DNA of 64,000 bases from an uncultured SAR86 cluster bacterium (GTDB taxonomy: Bacteria; Pseudomonadota; Gammaproteobacteria; Magnimaribacterales; D2472): the NCBI GenBank assembly GCA_902557575.1, contig CACEAR010000001.1, positions 124,001-188,000 of the forward strand. The letters are read 5' to 3'. Of this stretch, positions 36,876 to 45,621 are shown piece by piece. The notes under the pieces were generated by a model. The model did not search any database. It was not told where the DNA came from and saw nothing but the letters and a program-made list of their open reading frames with translations. The position numbers were made by a program, and so were the translations under genes. The first letter of the stretch is position 1; the number at the start of each line of letters is the position of its first letter.

Positions 36876-37775
36876 AATATAAACGAATAGGAACAACATA
36901 ACCCAAACAACATCTACAAAGTGCCAATACCAAGATGCGGCTTCGAAACCAAAATGTTTGTGCTCATTAAAGTGTCCATAAAATACAGATCTTATAAGCA
37001 TAACTGCAAGCATAAGGCCGCCTAACATTACATGGAATCCGTGGAATCCGGTCAACATAAAGAAAGTTGATCCATAAATTCCTGAATTTAGAGTAAGTCC
37101 AAAATGCTCATAAGCCTCATAGTATTCAGCTGCTTGAAGACCAACAAAAATTAGAGCAAGTAAAACTGTAATACCAAGCCAAATATTGAATGTTTTTTTG
37201 TTTCCTTTCTTCAGCCCCAGATGAGCAAAGTGAACTGTGACACTAGAGCTAAGCAATACGATAGTGTTATAAAGAGGTAGCCAGTGGCTAATATTTTCCC
37301 ATCCGGGAAAGCTCATACTTTTTGCAGCTATGACAAAAGCTTTACCTCCATCAGGAGTATTTATTAGTGGCCACGTAGCTTCAAAATCTTGCCATAGCAT
37401 ATTAGCAAGGCCTTTTTCTCCTTCACCCCCTAACCATGGAACTGCGAAAGATCTTACATAGAACAAAGCTCCAAAGAAAGCTGCAAAGAACATTACTTCA
37501 GAAAATATAAACCACGCCATCCCGTAAACAAAAGACTGAGAAAGTTGTGCGCTTTCTAGACCAGCATTGTTTTCTTTAACAACCTGCCTGAACCAAAAAA
37601 ATAGCGTTGCTAAGAAACAAGCTAGGCCTGTATATAAAATTAAGCTTGCATTGCTTTCAGGATTATCAAGAGAATTTATTGTTGATGAAGCACCAATTAT
37701 TACAATGAACAAAGAAAAGGCAGCAAAAATAGGGAATTTGCTCGACTCAGGAACATAATATTTTTGATATTCCAT
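36870..37775 (-). CDS. ctaE: Cytochrome c oxidase subunit III
   Basis: 301 residues from my preferred start at 37775 (MEYQKYYVPESSKFP), which has a GGAAG ribosome-binding site 5 bases upstream and begins one base after the ctaG stop. The tracked start at 37829 would add 18 residues overlapping ctaG. Seven membrane helices. FIFSEVMFFAAFFGALFY and FYGHFNEHKHFGFEAASWYWHFVDVVW are subunit III signatures. Confidence 0.95.
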   Translation of the reverse strand: MEYQKYYVPESSKFPIFAAFSLFIVIIGASSTINSLDNPESNASLILYTGLACFLATLFFWFRQVVKENNAGLESAQLSQSFVYGMAWFIFSEVMFFAAFFGALFYVRSFAVPWLGGEGEKGLANMLWQDFEATWPLINTPDGGKAFVIAAKSMSFPGWENISHWLPLYNTIVLLSSSVTVHFAHLGLKKGNKKTFNIWLGITVLLALIFVGLQAAEYYEAYEHFGLTLNSGIYGSTFFMLTGFHGFHVMLGGLMLAVMLIRSVFYGHFNEHKHFGFEAASWYWHFVDVVWVMLFLFVYIL

Positions 37776-37776
37776 T

Positions 37777-38328
37777 CTATCTTCCATCGTGATGTGCCAT
37801 CTCCATGTCATTATAGTTAGTGATATCAAAGATAGTATATGAAAGAGCTACATTATTAATACTTTCAGGCATATTGCTATCGAAAATAAATCTGACTGGC
37901 AGAAGAGCTTCTTCGCCAGGCGCAAGGAATTGCTCTTCAAAACAAAAACATTCTAATTTTTTTAAATATTCGTTTGCATTGCTTGGAGCAACGCTAGGAA
38001 CTGCCCTTGCAGTCATTGGTTTATCTGTATTATTTTTTACAAAGAACGTTGCATTACTGTACTTGCCAGTTTTCACTTTCATAATCTTTTCAGATGGTTT
38101 AAATACCCAAGGCATTTGCTCAGCATTGTGAGAAACAAATTGGATTGTTAAATCTCTTCCAGTATTTGATTCGTAGCTGGTTCCCTCCTCTGATTGCGAA
38201 ATCTTTCCATTTAAACCTGTCACTTCACAAAAAACATCGTAAAGAGGAACTAGCGCAAATGAAAAAAAGAACATCCCAAAAACTGCAAGTGACAGATATT
38301 TAAGAGTTCTTTTAGCAGAATTATTCAT
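37777..38328 (-). CDS. ctaG: Cytochrome c oxidase assembly protein CtaG (Cox11)
   Basis: 183 residues: one N-terminal membrane helix (YLSLAVFGMFFFSFALVPLYDVFCEVTGLNG) and a periplasmic immunoglobulin-like domain carrying the copper motif CFCFEEQ. Inserts CuB into subunit I. It sits between ctaD and ctaE, the typical order, and overlaps ctaD by one base. Confidence 0.95.
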   Translation of the reverse strand: MNNSAKRTLKYLSLAVFGMFFFSFALVPLYDVFCEVTGLNGKISQSEEGTSYESNTGRDLTIQFVSHNAEQMPWVFKPSEKIMKVKTGKYSNATFFVKNNTDKPMTARAVPSVAPSNANEYLKKLECFCFEEQFLAPGEEALLPVRFIFDSNMPESINNVALSYTIFDITNYNDMEMAHHDGR

Positions 38329-39911
38329 TAGTTGACTTTAGGTGGTGTTGAAAACGTATGATAGGGTGCAGGTGATTCAACTGACCACTCCAAACCTCTT
38401 GCTCCTTCCCAAACTTGAGGAGTAGCTTTCTTTCCACCCATTACTGTTTTAAGAACAATAAATAAGAATAAGATTTGAGAAGCCCCAAATAAGAAAGCTC
38501 CCGCAGTTGAAACCATATTCCAGTCTGCAAACTGAAGGGCATAGTCTGGATATCTCCTTGGCATTCCTGCCAATCCAATCCAGTGCTGAGGGAAAAATGT
38601 GACATTTACTCCCACAAACGAAAGCCAGAAATGCAATCTGCCCATTCTTTCGTCATACATGTTGCCTGTCCACTTTGGTATCCAGTAATAAACTGCTGCC
38701 ATTATTGAAAATATTGATCCAGGCACTAGGACGTAATGGAAATGAGCCACTACAAAATAAGTATCATGGTATTGAAAATCAGCGGGTACTATTGAAAGCA
38801 TAAGTCCTGAGAATCCACCAATTGTAAAGAGAACTACAAAGGAAATTGCAAATAGCATTGGAGTTTCATAAGTGATGGAACCTTTGAACATTGTTGCAAC
38901 CCAGTTAAACACCTTCACTCCAGTTGGAACTGCTATAAGCATCGTTGCCCACATAAAGAAAAGCTCAGCTGCTAGTGGCATACCAACTGTAAACATGTGA
39001 TGAGCCCAAACAACAAAAGAAAGAATTGCAATAGATAACATCGCCCAAACCATAGATGAATAACCAAATAGCTGTTTTCTGGAGAAAGTCTCAATAATAT
39101 GAGAGACAATTCCAAAGGCTGGCAAAATCATAATGTAAACTTCGGGGTGACCGAAGAACCAAAAAATATGCTGAAATAATACCGGATCACCACCGCCAGC
39201 TGCATTAAAGAAGCTTGTACCAAAATGGATATCCATTAACATCATAGTTACTGCACCAGCTAGAACCGGCATAACAGCAATAAGAAGATAAGCAGTAATT
39301 AACCATGACCATACAAAGAGTGGCATCTTCATTAAATCCATTCCTGGAGCTCTCATATTCATTATGGTTACGATTACGTTAATAGATCCCATAATTGATG
39401 ACGCTCCCATAATGTGAACCGAGAAAATGAAAAAGGTAACACTCGGAGGTGCATATGTTGTAGAGAGAGGTGCATAAAATGTCCATCCAAAATTTGGTGC
39501 TCCACCTTCCATGAATAATGAAGAGAGTAAAATACCAAACGCAAATGGAAGTAGCCAAAAACTTAAATTATTTAATCGTGGGAGAGCCATATCTGGAGCC
39601 CCGACCATCATAGGTACAAGCCAGTTGGCTAATCCAACAAAGGCTGGCATTACAGCTCCAAAAACCATAATAAGTCCATGAAGTGTGAGCATCTGGTTAT
39701 AGAACTCTGGTTCTACTATCTGCATCCCAGGCTGGAAAAGCTCGGCCCTGATAACCATTGCCATTGCTCCGCCTATTAAGAACATTGCAAAACTAAACCA
39801 TAGATATAATGTACCTATATCTTTATGGTTAGTTGTAAGAAGCCATCTCATCAAGCCTTTTGCAGGGCCGTGATGATGATCATCATGGTGGCTTTCAATA
39901 ACTGAGCTCAT
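38328..39911 (-). CDS. ctaD: Cytochrome c oxidase subunit I
   Basis: 527 residues, twelve membrane helices, aa3-type. Heme a and binuclear-centre ligands are visible: LTLHGLIMVFGAVMP, the CuB/His-Tyr loop FGHPEVYIMILPAFG, VWAHHMF, and heme ligands in FVVAHFHYVLV. The K-channel Tyr in PEVY is kept, so it is an A-type oxidase. A His-rich N-terminus (ESHHDDHHHG) precedes the first helix. Confidence 0.97.
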   Translation of the reverse strand: MSSVIESHHDDHHHGPAKGLMRWLLTTNHKDIGTLYLWFSFAMFLIGGAMAMVIRAELFQPGMQIVEPEFYNQMLTLHGLIMVFGAVMPAFVGLANWLVPMMVGAPDMALPRLNNLSFWLLPFAFGILLSSLFMEGGAPNFGWTFYAPLSTTYAPPSVTFFIFSVHIMGASSIMGSINVIVTIMNMRAPGMDLMKMPLFVWSWLITAYLLIAVMPVLAGAVTMMLMDIHFGTSFFNAAGGGDPVLFQHIFWFFGHPEVYIMILPAFGIVSHIIETFSRKQLFGYSSMVWAMLSIAILSFVVWAHHMFTVGMPLAAELFFMWATMLIAVPTGVKVFNWVATMFKGSITYETPMLFAISFVVLFTIGGFSGLMLSIVPADFQYHDTYFVVAHFHYVLVPGSIFSIMAAVYYWIPKWTGNMYDERMGRLHFWLSFVGVNVTFFPQHWIGLAGMPRRYPDYALQFADWNMVSTAGAFLFGASQILFLFIVLKTVMGGKKATPQVWEGARGLEWSVESPAPYHTFSTPPKVN

Positions 39912-39926
39912 AATTTACCTCGCTAA

Positions 39927-41081
39927 TTAAATTTTTGGTTTTTTATATTCAACTATATCTGATGGAACAACGTATTCTCCATCACCGTTTTCGGCATTAC
40001 CCCATGCCTGTCTTGTATATGTTATAACTGCAGCCATATCAACTTCAGATAGTTGGTTTGCAAATGATTGCATAGCGGCTCCTTGAACACCCTCCATTAG
40101 AATTTCTACATTCCTATCTTTATCGAACATTACAATGTCGCTTCCAGCAAGAGCAGGAAATATAGGAGGGAGCCCCTCACCATTCATCTGGTGACAGGCA
40201 ACACAGTTCTTTTGGTAAACTCCTTCGCCTCTTTGTGTAAGTTCGGCAAGTGACCATTCTTTTTCTGTTAGTTCAGCAAGCTTTATTGCTTCTTCTTTCT
40301 TTGATAATACCCAGTCGCTGTATTCATCCTTTTCTACAACCTTAACAACTACCGGCATAAAACCATGATTCTTTCCACAGAGTTCTGTGCAATTACCTCT
40401 GTAAATGCCTGTTTCTTCTGCTCTAGTCCATGCTGTATTAATAAATCCAGGAATTGCATCTTGTTTAATTGCAAAATCTGGAACCCACCATGAGTGTATT
40501 ACGTCATTAGCAGTTATTAAAAATCTTACTCTTGTGTCAACCGGGATTATTAGAGGCTCATCAACTTCTAATAGATAGTTTTCGCCTTTTGGAACAAGGT
40601 TATAAATTTCATCTTGGTCTGTACTAAGGTTTGAGAAAAAATTAATGTCATCTTCGAGATACTTATATTCCCACTTCCATTGATATCCAACAACTTGAAT
40701 ATTAATTTCGCCCTCTTCATCGTCATAGATCTCTGTTAGAGTTTTTGATGCCGGAACTGCCATTGCTATTAAAATAAGGAAAGGGACTACAGTCCATGCA
40801 ACTTCAAGCTTTGTGCTTTCATGAAAAGTGGATGGATTTGGATTTCTTTTCTTTGTATATCTAAAAAGGGAATAGAACATAACTGAAAAGACAACTGCAC
40901 CGATAGCAACACAAATATAAAAAATAAGCATGTGTAATTCAAAAACATCTCTACTTACCTGTGTAACGCCTTCCCTCATATTTAAAGCATCCCAGTCTGA
41001 AAAAACTTTAGATGGATATAGCGATAACATAAATAGTGCTACATAAGCACTTTTGCTTAAATTATTAATTTTTTTAAACAC
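39927..41081 (-). CDS. ctaC: Cytochrome c oxidase subunit II with fused cytochrome c domain
   Basis: 384 residues from a GTG start. Signal-like N-terminus and two membrane helices (about 38-65 and 85-108), then the CuA cupredoxin domain with His in VIHSWWVPDF and the CuA loop GNCTELCGKNHGFMPV. A C-terminal cytochrome c domain (about 280-365) has CVACH and a probable Met ligand in GAAMQSFANQL, so this is a caa3-type subunit II. First gene of the oxidase cluster. Confidence 0.96.
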   Translation of the reverse strand: MFKKINNLSKSAYVALFMLSLYPSKVFSDWDALNMREGVTQVSRDVFELHMLIFYICVAIGAVVFSVMFYSLFRYTKKRNPNPSTFHESTKLEVAWTVVPFLILIAMAVPASKTLTEIYDDEEGEINIQVVGYQWKWEYKYLEDDINFFSNLSTDQDEIYNLVPKGENYLLEVDEPLIIPVDTRVRFLITANDVIHSWWVPDFAIKQDAIPGFINTAWTRAEETGIYRGNCTELCGKNHGFMPVVVKVVEKDEYSDWVLSKKEEAIKLAELTEKEWSLAELTQRGEGVYQKNCVACHQMNGEGLPPIFPALAGSDIVMFDKDRNVEILMEGVQGAAMQSFANQLSEVDMAAVITYTRQAWGNAENGDGEYVVPSDIVEYKKPKI

Positions 41082-41190
41082 TTCCCTTTTCCGTTAATAA
41101 ATTCTGTTTATATTATATTATAAAATTCTATTATATTAATAGTGTTTTTTTACTTAATCCAAGGCATTATACTTAAGTAATAGAATATAT

Positions 41191-41325
41191 CTATTCGCTT
41201 TTATATTCTTCGAAATCACAGCTTACGCAAAAGATCCTCTTGTCATCTGCGCTAAGGGCAATAGTGTCTTTCTTCTTGCAGTTTGGGCATATTGCGCCTG
41301 CAACAAACCTTCTAAAATCATTCAT
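41191..41325 (-). CDS. YheV/DUF2387-like zinc-ribbon protein
   Basis: Too short for the ORF track; 44 residues read by hand: RRFVAGAICPNCKKKDTIAL followed by IFCVSCDFEE. Two CxxC pairs form a zinc ribbon. The start RxFxAGAxCPxC matches the YheV/DUF2387 family of gammaproteobacteria, of unknown function. Its ATG (41325) overlaps the aroE stop by 8 bases, so it is coupled to aroE. The family is near-certain from this block, the role unknown. The remaining 41082-41190 is AT-rich and presumably holds the ctaC promoter. Confidence 0.85.
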   Translation of the reverse strand: MNDFRRFVAGAICPNCKKKDTIALSADDKRIFCVSCDFEEYKSE

Positions 41326-42139
41326 TTCTAAAGAGCTCAATTTCATGAAGGACATTCATAACATCGGGCTCATAATTGAACCAGAGGTTGAATGATTTTG
41401 CAGCCTGATGTACAAGCATTCCGGTCCCATCAAAGTTTTTTTCTGTAAAGGACTTCGCCCATTTGCAAAAAGGGGTCTCATTAATTGAATAGTTTAAATC
41501 ATAAGCGATTATTGAATCGTTTAGGTCTATTATTTGAGGCTCTTTAAACTCCCCAGTAACACCTGCAGAGCTTGTATTGATAACAATATCTACATTGATG
41601 TTGTTTTCTTCTGCAACTACATGAATATCGGCAAACTCCCCATACTTTTTAGCTAATCTTTCTGCTTTTTCAATGGTTCTATTAATCATGAATAATTCTT
41701 TAGGTTTTTGTTTTGTGATTCCCCATAAAATGCTTTCTGTTGCGTCTCCTGCTCCAATAATTAAAACCTTCTTGCTAGATAATTCAATGTTTTTATCTTT
41801 AAGATCACTAATAAAACCACCACTATCAGTGGTTTCCCCGTGCAAAGATCTATTTTTTTTTATGAGTGTATTTGAGGCCTCTATAAAGCTTACTTCTTCA
41901 GATGTGCTGTTACATTTATTAAAAGCTTCTTTTTTTAATGGCAAAGTTACATTGAGGCCAATTGCATTTTTGTCTGCAAAAAAATCTTTAAGAAAAATAT
42001 CTAATTCATCTGATTCTACTTTGTATGGCCTGTAATCAATGTTTAAATTGGCTTGTCTTGCAAATCGTGAATGTATGAATGGTGAAAGAGAGTGATCGAT
42101 CGGAGACCCTATAACGCCTAACTTGTTAATTTTTGGCAT
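41318..42139 (-). CDS. aroE: Shikimate dehydrogenase
   Basis: NADPH-dependent reduction of 3-dehydroshikimate. 273 residues. Substrate site GSPIDHSLSPFIHSRF and NVTLPLKKEAF with the catalytic Lys; NADP domain GAGDATESIL, INRTIEKAERLA; C-terminal GTGMLVHQAAKSF. Follows hemF by 3 bases in the aroE-hemF-tsaC order of the ancestral origin cluster. Confidence 0.96.
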   Translation of the reverse strand: MPKINKLGVIGSPIDHSLSPFIHSRFARQANLNIDYRPYKVESDELDIFLKDFFADKNAIGLNVTLPLKKEAFNKCNSTSEEVSFIEASNTLIKKNRSLHGETTDSGGFISDLKDKNIELSSKKVLIIGAGDATESILWGITKQKPKELFMINRTIEKAERLAKKYGEFADIHVVAEENNINVDIVINTSSAGVTGEFKEPQIIDLNDSIIAYDLNYSINETPFCKWAKSFTEKNFDGTGMLVHQAAKSFNLWFNYEPDVMNVLHEIELFRNE

Positions 42140-42142
42140 TTA

Positions 42143-43039
42143 CTAAACCACCCAAGATTCTTTAAGTATTTTTAAAAGCCTTGTTTCATATTTCTTAAGC
42201 TCTTTTGGCATTTCATAAGTCCAAGATGTAGATGGCGGCATAGAAGATAAAATAGATTTCACTCTGCCCCCAGACTCTAAGCCGAACTTTGTTCCTCTAT
42301 CATGAAGCAGATTAAACTCTGCATATCTGCCTCTCCTTATTTGCTGAAATAATTTTTGATCTTTCGAATATTTCTCGTCCGCTCTTCTTTTGAGGATTTT
42401 GCTATAGGTTTGTGTGTATTCTTTTCCAAGGCATTCTAATAAATTAAGGCTATCTAAATGCTCTTTATACTTTAGATTGTCAAAAAATACTCCGCCCACC
42501 CCTCTTCTTTCTTTTCTATGGGGCAAAAAGAAATATTTATCACATTCTTTGGCAAATTTTTTATAAAAAGTTTTATTAAATAGATCAAGCATAGATTTTA
42601 AAGATTTATGCCAAAGACTAATATCAGATTTATATGGTAGAAAAGGGGTTAGATCACACCCTCCGCCAATCCACCAATTTTGAAGGCCTTTCTTATCAAA
42701 AATCATAAAAGTTCTTACATTGAAATGGGATGTTGGAGCCTTTGGGTTTTTGGGATGACATATTACAGAAACTCCCATAGCTTCAAATTTGTGTATTTTA
42801 TTTATATTTGCAGACATGCCTGAGCTGGCGGGAAGATTTTTGCCTGATACGGACGAAAATGTCACAACAGCTTTTTCAAAAACAGAGCCGTTCTCAATTA
42901 CACAAGTTTTTCCTTTTCCGATCTTAGATTTCCAATTATCGACTATCGGTTTTCTATTTTTCTTAGATTCCAAGGATAATAAACCGTCTAGGATCATATC
43001 CTGAATTTCTAGAAATTTTCTTTCAATTATATTACTCAT
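42143..43039 (-). CDS. hemF: Oxygen-dependent coproporphyrinogen III oxidase
   Basis: 298 residues, cofactor-free aerobic enzyme of heme synthesis. HFNVRTFMIF, WWIGGGCDLTPFLPY, RKERRGVGGVFFD, RYAEFNLLHDRGTKFGLESGGR and MPPSTSWTY are family blocks. Its ATG overlaps the tsaC stop by one base. Heme made here feeds the oxidase encoded immediately downstream, although operon continuity past aroE is not shown. Confidence 0.97.
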   Translation of the reverse strand: MSNIIERKFLEIQDMILDGLLSLESKKNRKPIVDNWKSKIGKGKTCVIENGSVFEKAVVTFSSVSGKNLPASSGMSANINKIHKFEAMGVSVICHPKNPKAPTSHFNVRTFMIFDKKGLQNWWIGGGCDLTPFLPYKSDISLWHKSLKSMLDLFNKTFYKKFAKECDKYFFLPHRKERRGVGGVFFDNLKYKEHLDSLNLLECLGKEYTQTYSKILKRRADEKYSKDQKLFQQIRRGRYAEFNLLHDRGTKFGLESGGRVKSILSSMPPSTSWTYEMPKELKKYETRLLKILKESWVV

Positions 43040-43584
43040 TACCGTATATATTTCTTTAGTTTCAAGTCGAATATCTTTGTAGGTTTTTTTAAATTTCCTA
43101 AGCTGTTATCAAATAATGCAACATCCTTGTAGTTAAAAAAGTTAACTATATCATCTTTGTTTTTTATCTCGTTCTCACCGCTTATATTTGCAGACGTAGA
43201 AACTATCTCTGACCCAAAAAAATCGAGTAACTTAATTAATGGTTTGTGAGCACTTACTCTCACTGCATGTCTACCCAAATGTGATAAATATTTATATTTA
43301 TCTGAACTTCTTTCTAATAAAAAAGTTGTCGGTCCAGGCCATTTATTTTCAAGAATTTTTACGTCTTCTTTTAAAACTAAGCAGAACTCTTTCACAGAAT
43401 CTATTGATGGGGATAAAAGAATAAATTTTTTTGATTTGTCTCTTTTCTTAAGATCAAAAATTCTATCAATAGCTATGCTGCTCTTTGCATTACAACCAAT
43501 ACCCCAAACACCTTCTGTTGGATGCAATAAGATCTTATTTTCAGCAAGCCATTTTGCTGAATCTTCAGCATTTAAATAATTCAC
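43039..43584 (-). CDS. tsaC: Threonylcarbamoyl-AMP synthase TsaC
   Basis: 181 residues, YrdC domain only. Makes threonylcarbamoyl-AMP for t6A37 in ANN-decoding tRNAs. HPTEGVWGIGCNA, FDLKKRDKSKKFILL, WPGPTTFLLE, VRVSAHKPLIKLL and STSANISGE mark the fold and the ATP/bicarbonate site. Follows purE by 3 bases; dprA, which often lies next to it, is absent. Confidence 0.93.
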   Translation of the reverse strand: MNYLNAEDSAKWLAENKILLHPTEGVWGIGCNAKSSIAIDRIFDLKKRDKSKKFILLSPSIDSVKEFCLVLKEDVKILENKWPGPTTFLLERSSDKYKYLSHLGRHAVRVSAHKPLIKLLDFFGSEIVSTSANISGENEIKNKDDIVNFFNYKDVALFDNSLGNLKKPTKIFDLKLKKYIR

Positions 43585-43587
43585 AGA

Positions 43588-44073
43588 TTAAGAGTTTAGT
43601 TTTGCATCTTTAGCAAGAACTTCGTCTTTCATATTGACTTTATAGTCGGTAAGTTTTTGCTTAAGGGTATCGTCAGCAGTTGCAAGAATCTGGACAGCTA
43701 AAATAGCTGCATTTTTTGCACCGGACGATCCAATGGCTACAGTAGCAACTGGTATACCAGGAGGCATTTGAACTGTAGATAGAAGTGAGTCCATGCCGTT
43801 TAAAGATCCTGACGGAATTGGTATGCCTATAACTGGCAATGTTGTATGAGCAGCAACTACACCTGCGAGATGAGCCGCCATACCTGCAGCTGCTATAAAA
43901 ACTTTAATACCACTTGATTCAGCATTATTTACAAGATTAAGAACTTCTGCAGGAGTTCTGTGAGCTGAAAGCACGTTTTTAGTATATTCGACGTCAAAAC
44001 TATCTAAAACATCAAAAGCTTTAGATACAACATCTAAATCTGAATCTGAACCCATTAAAATTGCTACTGACAT
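43588..44073 (-). CDS. purE: N5-carboxyaminoimidazole ribonucleotide mutase (PurE class I)
   Basis: 161 residues. MGSDSDLDV at the N-terminus, SAHRTPAEVL with the catalytic His, IAAAGMAAHLAGVVAAHTTLPVIG, and GMDSLLSTVQMPPGIPVATVA are the class I PurE signatures. Step of purine synthesis converting N5-CAIR to CAIR. purK is not adjacent. Divergent from def across 51 bases. Confidence 0.96.
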   Translation of the reverse strand: MSVAILMGSDSDLDVVSKAFDVLDSFDVEYTKNVLSAHRTPAEVLNLVNNAESSGIKVFIAAAGMAAHLAGVVAAHTTLPVIGIPIPSGSLNGMDSLLSTVQMPPGIPVATVAIGSSGAKNAAILAVQILATADDTLKQKLTDYKVNMKDEVLAKDAKLNS

Positions 44074-44124
44074 GCTGGTATTATAAATAAAAAAGGTTTA
44101 TTTGGAAGGAAAAAAGGATAGAAT

Positions 44125-44628
44125 ATGCACATGTCAGATTTAAAAATTCTTATATTTCCAGATCCAAAGCTTAGAAAAGTAGCCAAAAAGATAGATAAAT
44201 TCGACAAAAGTTTAGAAATGCTTTCCAAAAACATGCTCAAGACAATGTATGAAGCTGAAGGTATAGGCCTTGCTGCAACCCAGGTTGATATTCACATTAG
44301 AATGGTCGTTATGGATTTAAGTGAAGAAAGGAATGAGCCCAGAGTATTTGTAAACCCCGAATACACAATATTAGACAAAAGTCCATTTACTTATGAGGAA
44401 GGTTGCCTGTCTATTCCTGGTTTTAACGAAGAAATATCTAGGCCGTCAAAGATTCTACTTAAATGGCAGGATCTTCAAGGCAACTTCCATGAAGAAAAGC
44501 CAGACGGCATTTTCACTGTTTGTGCACAGCATGAAATAGACCATCTAGACGGAAAGCTTTTTGTAGACTACCTAAGCCCAATAAAAAGGGATAGAATTAG
44601 AAAGAAACTAGAAAATAGAAGAAATTAA
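44125..44628 (+). CDS. def: Peptide deformylase
   Basis: Removes the N-formyl group from nascent proteins. 167 residues. The three metal/active-site motifs are present: GIGLAATQ, EGCLSIPG and QHEIDHLDG. Start at 44125 is 6 bases after AAGGA; an in-frame ATG at 44131 is the alternative. Followed 26 bases later by fmt, whose product formylates the initiator tRNA. Confidence 0.97.
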   Translation: MHMSDLKILIFPDPKLRKVAKKIDKFDKSLEMLSKNMLKTMYEAEGIGLAATQVDIHIRMVVMDLSEERNEPRVFVNPEYTILDKSPFTYEEGCLSIPGFNEEISRPSKILLKWQDLQGNFHEEKPDGIFTVCAQHEIDHLDGKLFVDYLSPIKRDRIRKKLENRRN

Positions 44629-44654
44629 ACGAATTTAAAAGAATTTAAGCGAAA

Positions 44655-45572
44655 ATGGATATTATCTTTGCCGGAAGCCCCTCATCTTCTGCGGAAATAC
44701 TGTCTACACTTGTAGATAGTCCATTTAATATATCGCTAGTTTTAACTCAGGCTGATAAAAGATCTTCCAGAAATAAGGCAAAAGAGCCATCAGAAGTTGC
44801 TAAATTTGCTAAAAGCGCAAACCTGCCGTGCTTTAAAGTTGATACTTTTTGTGATCAAACTATAGATAACATAACTAAATATCCCTGCGATGTCTTGGTG
44901 TTGTCATCTTTTGGCAAAATAATACCTAAAGAGGTGTTGAGTCACCCAAACATAACGCCCTTAAATATTCATTTCTCAATTCTTCCTCTCTATAGGGGCG
45001 CTTCACCAATTCAATCATCTTTATTGAATGGCGATATTAAAACTGGTATTTCTTTTATGGAGATGGTTGAGTCTCTTGATGAAGGCCCTGTCTATGATGT
45101 TTCTGAAGTAGAAATTTCTGATAGTGATAACAGAATTAGTCTTGAGAAAAAACTAGTAGCAAAAGCCAAATTAAATATTGTTGATGTTATTCAAAAAATT
45201 ACTAATGGATTGCAACCTGTTCCTCAGGTTGATAATAATGTTTCTTACTGTAGAAAAATCACCAAAGAAGATGGAAGAATAAATTTTGAGGAGACAGCAA
45301 AAGAAATTTTTAATAAATATAGAGCTTTCTCCGGTTGGCCTGGGACTTATTTCCAATACAAAGATACCACTATTAAGATACATGGAATGCGCATCATTGA
45401 TCTAGATAATAACGATACTCCAGGAACTATATTTGATGTAACTAAGGATGGTATACACATTAAAGTTGATGATTCAGTGATAGTAATTACTCACATACAG
45501 CTACCTGGTAAAAAAATAATTAACTCTTCAGATATTTATAATTCATATAAAGATTTTTTTGTCAAAATATAA
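44655..45572 (+). CDS. fmt: Methionyl-tRNA formyltransferase
   Basis: 305 residues. Formyl-THF domain with FAGSPSSSAEIL, LNIHFSILPLYRGASPIQ (catalytic Asn, His region), SLDEGPVYD and a C-terminal OB-like domain (FSGWPGTYFQYKD). Usual partner of def. rsmB (16S rRNA m5C methyltransferase), commonly next in this locus, is missing; trkA follows after 49 bases. Confidence 0.95.
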   Translation: MDIIFAGSPSSSAEILSTLVDSPFNISLVLTQADKRSSRNKAKEPSEVAKFAKSANLPCFKVDTFCDQTIDNITKYPCDVLVLSSFGKIIPKEVLSHPNITPLNIHFSILPLYRGASPIQSSLLNGDIKTGISFMEMVESLDEGPVYDVSEVEISDSDNRISLEKKLVAKAKLNIVDVIQKITNGLQPVPQVDNNVSYCRKITKEDGRINFEETAKEIFNKYRAFSGWPGTYFQYKDTTIKIHGMRIIDLDNNDTPGTIFDVTKDGIHIKVDDSVIVITHIQLPGKKIINSSDIYNSYKDFFVKI

Positions 45573-45621
45573 TTTGTTATAAAACTTTAAATTCTTCAAA
45601 AAGAGGTATACCGTAGCACCT